From the NCBI GenBank assembly GCA_018971455.1, contig JAGXAV010000050.1, forward strand, positions 1-9,131: a stretch of DNA of 9,131 nt, read 5' to 3'. Positions 5,936 to 9,131 of the stretch are shown piece after piece; the stretch's first letter is position 1, and every line of letters begins with the position of its first letter. Origin of the DNA: Rhodospirillales bacterium (GTDB lineage: Bacteria > Pseudomonadota > Alphaproteobacteria > Acetobacterales > Acetobacteraceae). The translations under genes were made by a program, and so were the position numbers. The notes under the pieces were generated by a model, which had not been told where the DNA came from, did no database searches, and saw only the letters and a program-made list of their open reading frames with translations.

Positions 5936-7919
5936 CCTGGCCGGTCGCGGGCGTCAGCCAGTAGCGCGCGGTCATCGCCAGCGTGATATCGAGCACGCGC
6001 GCGCCACCCGTCGCGAACCCGGCATCGCCATCCGTCCAGCGCCATCCCGCACCGGCGCCGTCGGGCTCCTGGTCATGCCAGCCCGCCGCGAGCCGCGCAT
6101 CGTCGAGCGCGAGCGGCGTGCCATCCATGACGATCCGCGCCACCGCCACGCCCAGCCTCCGGTGATCGCCCGGCCCCTCGGACAGGTGGGCCGGAACCGC
6201 GCGCCGCGAGGCGAGGCGAACGGAGGAGAAGGCGGGCGGCAGGTGGAACCGGTAGCGCAATCCGCTGACCTCCGGCGCGATCTCCCGCCCGTCCGCGAGG
6301 ATTTGCAAGGCGGGATCGCGCGTGAGGACATGCCCGAGGCGCCGGGCGCGCGCGAGCAGATGGCGGCGCGCGGCAACCAGCGCCGCCCCGTCCAGCACGA
6401 GAGGCGCGCAGCCGCGGCTCTCCCAGACGCGCCGCGCGAAATCGGGATGCAGCTGGAGCGCGCCACCACCATTGTCGAAGGCAGCGCGGTTGCCGGTGTC
6501 GAGATAGCTCTCGGCGAGTAGACCATCGGCGAACAGGATGGCGTGCCGATCCAGTTCCACATGCCAGTAGGTAATCGCCTCGATCTCCTCCTGGACGATC
6601 GTGGCGCCGTTGATGAGGTGGCGGATGGGGATCAGCACGCCATCGATGAACACGCCGTGGTCAGGCGAGAGGCGCACGTCGCGGGTGGGCTGATCCGCGC
6701 CGAAGGCGTGGGCACGGATGCGCACGGGCCACACATCCCACGGCCGCGGATGGCGCCCGCCGCGCAGCCGGCGGCGCCCGATCCATCGGATGGGCACCGC
6801 GGCACCGCCCATCGGCACCACCAGCTCGCCGACGCGCAGTCTGCTCACCTCCCTCTCACCCGCCACCGCCCGGATGCGCGTGCCGCCCGCGAAGCAGGCG
6901 ACGACGACGTCCGTCCCCGAGATCGCGTCCGCCTGCGTGGTGAAGGTGAGGTGGCTGAAATCGCCGGATGTCGCGAGCGTGAGCGTGGGCGATGCCCCGG
7001 TCATCGTCAGGGAGCCAGGCTGCCACACGACATGATCGAAGCTGAGGCCGGACAGGGCGAGCGTGCTGCCGGCGCTGAAGGTCGCGATCGTGCCGGCCTC
7101 GTTGGTGGGCTGCGCGAGCCGGAGGATGCCCGGCAGGCCGGCGCCGCCCCCCAGCAGGTTGATGGCGATTCCGCCGCCGATGCCGCCGCTGACATCGAGC
7201 TCGAGATTCACGTTGAGCGAGCCACTGCCGGTGACGTTGCCGCTGACCGACAATGTGGTGGCGGGACTGCCGAAATTGTCGGTCACCAGCCCGCCATTAT
7301 CGACGACATTGCCGAGGATGCTGCCGGTGCCGTTGAGGTTCGCGCCCGCCTCGATCTCCAGCGCGCCCGAGGTGCCCGCGACGGTATCGCTGCCGACCAC
7401 GAACCGGCCGCTGCCGGCAAGGCTGATGCTGCTGTCATCGAACATCGAGAGGCTCTGGGCGAAGGCGATCTCGCCCCCGCCATTCACCGCGACCGTGCCC
7501 GGATGGTCCCCGGCGCCGATGGTCAGCACGCCGCTGACGGCGAGCGTGCCGGTGGCGAGGAGCGTATCGTTGCCCCCGAGCGGCGAGCCGAAATAGAAAT
7601 TCGTCACGGAGATGACGTTGCCGCCCGCGGACGAGCCGATCCGCAACGTCGCATCGCTGAGATTCCCGGCATTGTCCTGGCCGAGCATCACCGCGGAAAA
7701 CGAGCCGCTGCCATCGAGGGTCACGTTGCTGCCCGGGCCGACATAGACCACGTCAGCCGCGACGGCGCCGGCGACATCGCCGGAGAAGGCGATGAACTGC
7801 GCGGCATCCGTCGGGCCGGGCGCCAGGCCCGTGTCATTGGTGCCCGGCAGATCCTGCCAGTTGATGGCGGCGGCCCAGTTCGCGCTGCTGGCACCGGTCC
7901 ACGTATAATTCGTCGGCAT
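5901..7919 (-). CDS. Hint-domain protein with repetitive autotransporter-like N-terminal region
   Basis: This 672-residue protein has three parts. Residues 1-341 are rich in Gly, Ser, Thr, Asn and Val with repeated short beta-strand patterns (for example GTLAVSGVLTIGAG, 124-137, and TTLSVSGNVTGSGSLNVNLE, 221-240), resembling a beta-solenoid passenger. A Hint (hedgehog/intein, Hint_2-like) module runs from about Cys342 (CFAGGTRI) through WIGRR (379-383), SPDHGVFI (418-425, His421) and YWHVELDRHAILFADGLLAE (451-470). An uncharacterised Arg-rich region covers about 495-672. In hedgehog-type modules the first Cys makes a thioester, so cleavage before Cys342 is possible; no intein-like C-terminal His-Asn-Cys/Ser is seen, so splicing is unlikely. 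I chose the ATG at 7917-7919 because of GGGAG 7 nt upstream and a plausible N-terminus; the frame is open to 8000, but that part is low-complexity. I see no signal peptide. Its biological role is unknown. Confidence 0.85.
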   Translation of the reverse strand: MPTNYTWTGASSANWAAAINWQDLPGTNDTGLAPGPTDAAQFIAFSGDVAGAVAADVVYVGPGSNVTLDGSGSFSAVMLGQDNAGNLSDATLRIGSSAGGNVISVTNFYFGSPLGGNDTLLATGTLAVSGVLTIGAGDHPGTVAVNGGGEIAFAQSLSMFDDSSISLAGSGRFVVGSDTVAGTSGALEIEAGANLNGTGSILGNVVDNGGLVTDNFGSPATTLSVSGNVTGSGSLNVNLELDVSGGIGGGIAINLLGGGAGLPGILRLAQPTNEAGTIATFSAGSTLALSGLSFDHVVWQPGSLTMTGASPTLTLATSGDFSHLTFTTQADAISGTDVVVACFAGGTRIRAVAGEREVSRLRVGELVVPMGGAAVPIRWIGRRRLRGGRHPRPWDVWPVRIRAHAFGADQPTRDVRLSPDHGVFIDGVLIPIRHLINGATIVQEEIEAITYWHVELDRHAILFADGLLAESYLDTGNRAAFDNGGGALQLHPDFARRVWESRGCAPLVLDGAALVAARRHLLARARRLGHVLTRDPALQILADGREIAPEVSGLRYRFHLPPAFSSVRLASRRAVPAHLSEGPGDHRRLGVAVARIVMDGTPLALDDARLAAGWHDQEPDGAGAGWRWTDGDAGFATGGARVLDITLAMTARYWLTPATGQVMRPAGARRRH

Positions 7920-7926
7920 TCCGGCT

Positions 7927-7931
7927 CTCCC
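7927..7931 (-). promoter_or_regulatory. Ribosome binding site deciding the Hint-protein start
   Basis: GGGAG on the minus strand lies 7 nt before the ATG at 7917-7919. The alternative upstream ATG at 7998-8000 would add 27 Pro/Ala/Gly/Arg-rich residues that do not resemble the rest of the protein, so this site fixes the start. Confidence 0.7.
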
Positions 7932-8016
7932 GAAATCCCTGTCGCCCGACGGCTGCGCCGCCGCGGCGGGCGGGCCTCGTGGCGGACCGGCCGGGCGCAT
8001 GCCGGCGCCACGCGAT

Positions 8017-8036
8017 CCGGCAGGCAGCCTGTCCGG
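8017..8036. other. Hairpin at the expected 5' end of the Hint-gene transcript
   Basis: CCGGCAGG (8017-8024) pairs with CCTG-T-CCGG (8028-8036) to form an 8-bp stem with one bulged T and a 3-nt loop. It falls immediately downstream of the predicted Hint promoter, so the mRNA would begin with it. A 5'-end stability element is one possible role, but this is inference from position only. Confidence 0.35.
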
Positions 8037-8043
8037 GCGGCAG

Positions 8044-8071
8044 ATTATCCGGCAACGACCCGCCTTCGCAA
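8044..8071 (-). promoter_or_regulatory. Predicted promoter of the Hint-domain gene
   Basis: On the minus strand TTGCGA (8071 to 8066, four of six -35 bases) is followed by a 16-bp spacer and GATAAT (8049 to 8044, five of six -10 bases). The start would be near 8037, leaving a leader of about 118 nt. It is the only good -10 match in the otherwise GC-rich gap between the aminotransferase and the Hint gene, and suggests that the Hint gene is transcribed on its own. Confidence 0.45.
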
Positions 8072-8075
8072 TGCT

Positions 8076-8093
8076 CGCCGCCCATCGGCGGCG
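8076..8093 (-). terminator. Hairpin after the aminotransferase gene
   Basis: A perfect 7-bp GC stem with a 4-nt loop (arms 8076-8082 and 8087-8093) begins 6 nt beyond the aminotransferase stop codon. There is no U-tract after it on the minus strand, so intrinsic termination would be weak. It may mark a Rho-dependent 3' end. It overlaps the upstream edge of the predicted Hint promoter region without covering its boxes. Confidence 0.4.
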
Positions 8094-8099
8094 CCGGCC

Positions 8100-9131
8100 T
8101 CAGCGGAGTTCGCCGACCGCGTCGCCGATCTTGCGCGCGCCATCGAGCAGGGTCTCGATGTCGGTGGCGATCGAGAGCCGAAAATAGGGTGACAACCCAT
8201 AGGCCGAGCCGGCGACCACGGCGACGCCGGCATGTTCCAGCAGGTACATCACCACGTCGCCATCGGCCGCCAGGGTCCTGCCATCCGGCGTCTTCCGGCC
8301 GATCAGCCCGGCGCAATTGACGTAGAGGTAGAAGGCGCCCTCCGGCATGGCGCAGGACAGGCCGGGAATGGCGTTGATGCGCTGGGCCATGCGGTCGCGG
8401 CGCTCGCGATAGATCGTCACGCTCTCGGCGACGAAGGATTGCTCGCCGTTCAACGCCGCCACCGCCGCCGCCTGGCTGACCGCGCAGGTATTGCCCGCCG
8501 CCTGCGAGAGCAGCGTGTCGACGGCACCGATCAGGTCGCGCGGCCCGGCCGCCCAGCCGATGCGCCAACCGGTCATGGCATAGGTCTTGGAAACCCCGTT
8601 GATCGCCACCGTGCGGTCCCGCAACTCCGGTGCCGCGGCCAGGAGGTGAACCGTCGCCTGGCCATCGAAGCGGATATGCTCGTAGATGTCGTCGGTCATC
8701 ACCAGCACATGCGGATGGCGCGCCAGCACGTCGGCGAGGGCGCGGTACTGCGCCGCCGAATAGGTCGCCCCGGTCGGGTTGGAGGGCGAGTTGAGCAGCA
8801 GCCAGCGCGTCCGCGGCGTGATCGCCGCCTCGAGCTGCGCGGGCGTCAGCTTGAAGCCGTTCTGCTCCGGGCAGGCGACGGGCACCGGCGTGCCCTCGTT
8901 GGCGAGCACCATGTCGGGGTAGGAGACCCAGTAGGGCGCCGGAATGATCACCTCGTCACCCGGCTCCACCGTGGCCGCGAGCGCGCTGTAGATGGCGCTC
9001 TTGGCGCCGCTGGTGACAATGATCTCCGTCGGCGCGTAATCGAGCCCGTTCTCGCGCGCGAGCTTGGCGGCGATCGCCTGGCGCAGCTCCAGCGTGCCGG
9101 CATTGGCGGTGTAGCGCGTCGCGCCGGCCTC
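8100..9131 (-). CDS. Aspartate aminotransferase-like class I aminotransferase (partial, N-terminus outside window)
   Basis: The C-terminal 343 residues are visible; the frame stays open to the right edge, so roughly 55-60 residues are missing compared with a usual length near 400. An internal GTG at 8967-8969 is not the start, because the 54 residues before it (TRYTANAGTLELRQAI, then IIVTSGAKSAIYSAL) are clear family sequence. It is a PLP-dependent fold-type I enzyme. Motifs are PAPYWVSYPDM (64-74), NSPSNPTGATYS (114-125), TDDIYEHIRF (146-155), NGVSKTYAMTGWRIGW with PLP lysine Lys182, and PYFRLSIAT with the carboxylate-binding Arg318. The sequence resembles the alphaproteobacterial AatA (subgroup Ib) aspartate/prephenate aminotransferases. 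Substrate choice between aspartate and prephenate cannot be read here. It has no evident link with the paa genes. Confidence 0.92.
   Translation of the reverse strand, partial: EAGATRYTANAGTLELRQAIAAKLARENGLDYAPTEIIVTSGAKSAIYSALAATVEPGDEVIIPAPYWVSYPDMVLANEGTPVPVACPEQNGFKLTPAQLEAAITPRTRWLLLNSPSNPTGATYSAAQYRALADVLARHPHVLVMTDDIYEHIRFDGQATVHLLAAAPELRDRTVAINGVSKTYAMTGWRIGWAAGPRDLIGAVDTLLSQAAGNTCAVSQAAAVAALNGEQSFVAESVTIYRERRDRMAQRINAIPGLSCAMPEGAFYLYVNCAGLIGRKTPDGRTLAADGDVVMYLLEHAGVAVVAGSAYGLSPYFRLSIATDIETLLDGARKIGDAVGELR

Noticed and set aside
6841..6900. Hint module as a true intein interrupting a host protein
   Set aside because: No host protein is recognisable on both sides, no homing endonuclease is present, and the C-terminal splice motif (His-Asn followed by Cys/Ser/Thr) is absent.
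7920..8000. Longer Hint protein starting at 8000, with a possible export signal
   Set aside because: The added 27 residues are Pro/Ala/Gly/Arg-rich without a hydrophobic core, and the ATG at 7919 has its own ribosome binding site.
6543..8192. Open frame of about 550 codons on the plus strand opposite the Hint gene
   Set aside because: It is a low-complexity Arg/Ala/Asp/Gly translation that runs through the predicted promoter and into the aminotransferase; it is a GC-driven shadow frame.

Overview
The window reads as a stretch of a high-GC alphaproteobacterial chromosome. GC-rich third codon positions and rare lysine codons support this. A Hint-domain protein with a repetitive N-terminus, of a kind I associate with Acetobacteraceae (Rhodospirillales), is the best hint of family. 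The assignment is an inference from gene content and composition, not a measured identity.

Positions 1-5935 form a phenylacetate catabolic locus. On the plus strand, paaB, paaC, paaD and paaE are tightly packed (16-bp gap, 4-bp overlap, 7-bp gap) and are the downstream part of the ring-epoxidase operon; paaA should lie just left of the window. paaK (phenylacetate-CoA ligase) lies on the minus strand and converges on paaE. The two stop codons are separated by a short GC hairpin. paaN (ring-cleavage aldehyde dehydrogenase) is divergent from paaK across a 218-bp region. That region holds a perfect 9-bp inverted repeat that looks like a TetR-type (PaaR-like) operator and overlaps the best paaK promoter. 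Together the genes cover activation (PaaK), epoxidation with its reductase and maturation factor (PaaB, C, E, D) and aldehyde oxidation (PaaN). The isomerase/hydrolase (PaaG), a separate hydratase and the beta-oxidation enzymes (PaaF, H, J) are not in the window.

Positions 5901-7919 (minus) encode a 672-residue protein. It has an acidic, Gly/Ser/Thr/Asn-rich repetitive N-terminal half, then a hedgehog/intein-type (Hint) module starting at Cys342, then an uncharacterised Arg-rich C-terminal region. It contains no lysine. Its 3' end overlaps the 3' end of paaN tail to tail by 35 bp. This gene is the least ordinary item in the window.

Positions 8100-9131 (minus) hold the C-terminal 343 residues of a class I aspartate-type aminotransferase whose start lies beyond the right edge. 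The 180-bp gap before the Hint gene has a hairpin behind the aminotransferase stop and a plausible sigma-70 promoter for the Hint gene. I saw no RNA genes, insertion sequences, CRISPR arrays, integrases or defence genes. No gene-free stretch exceeds 300 bases.
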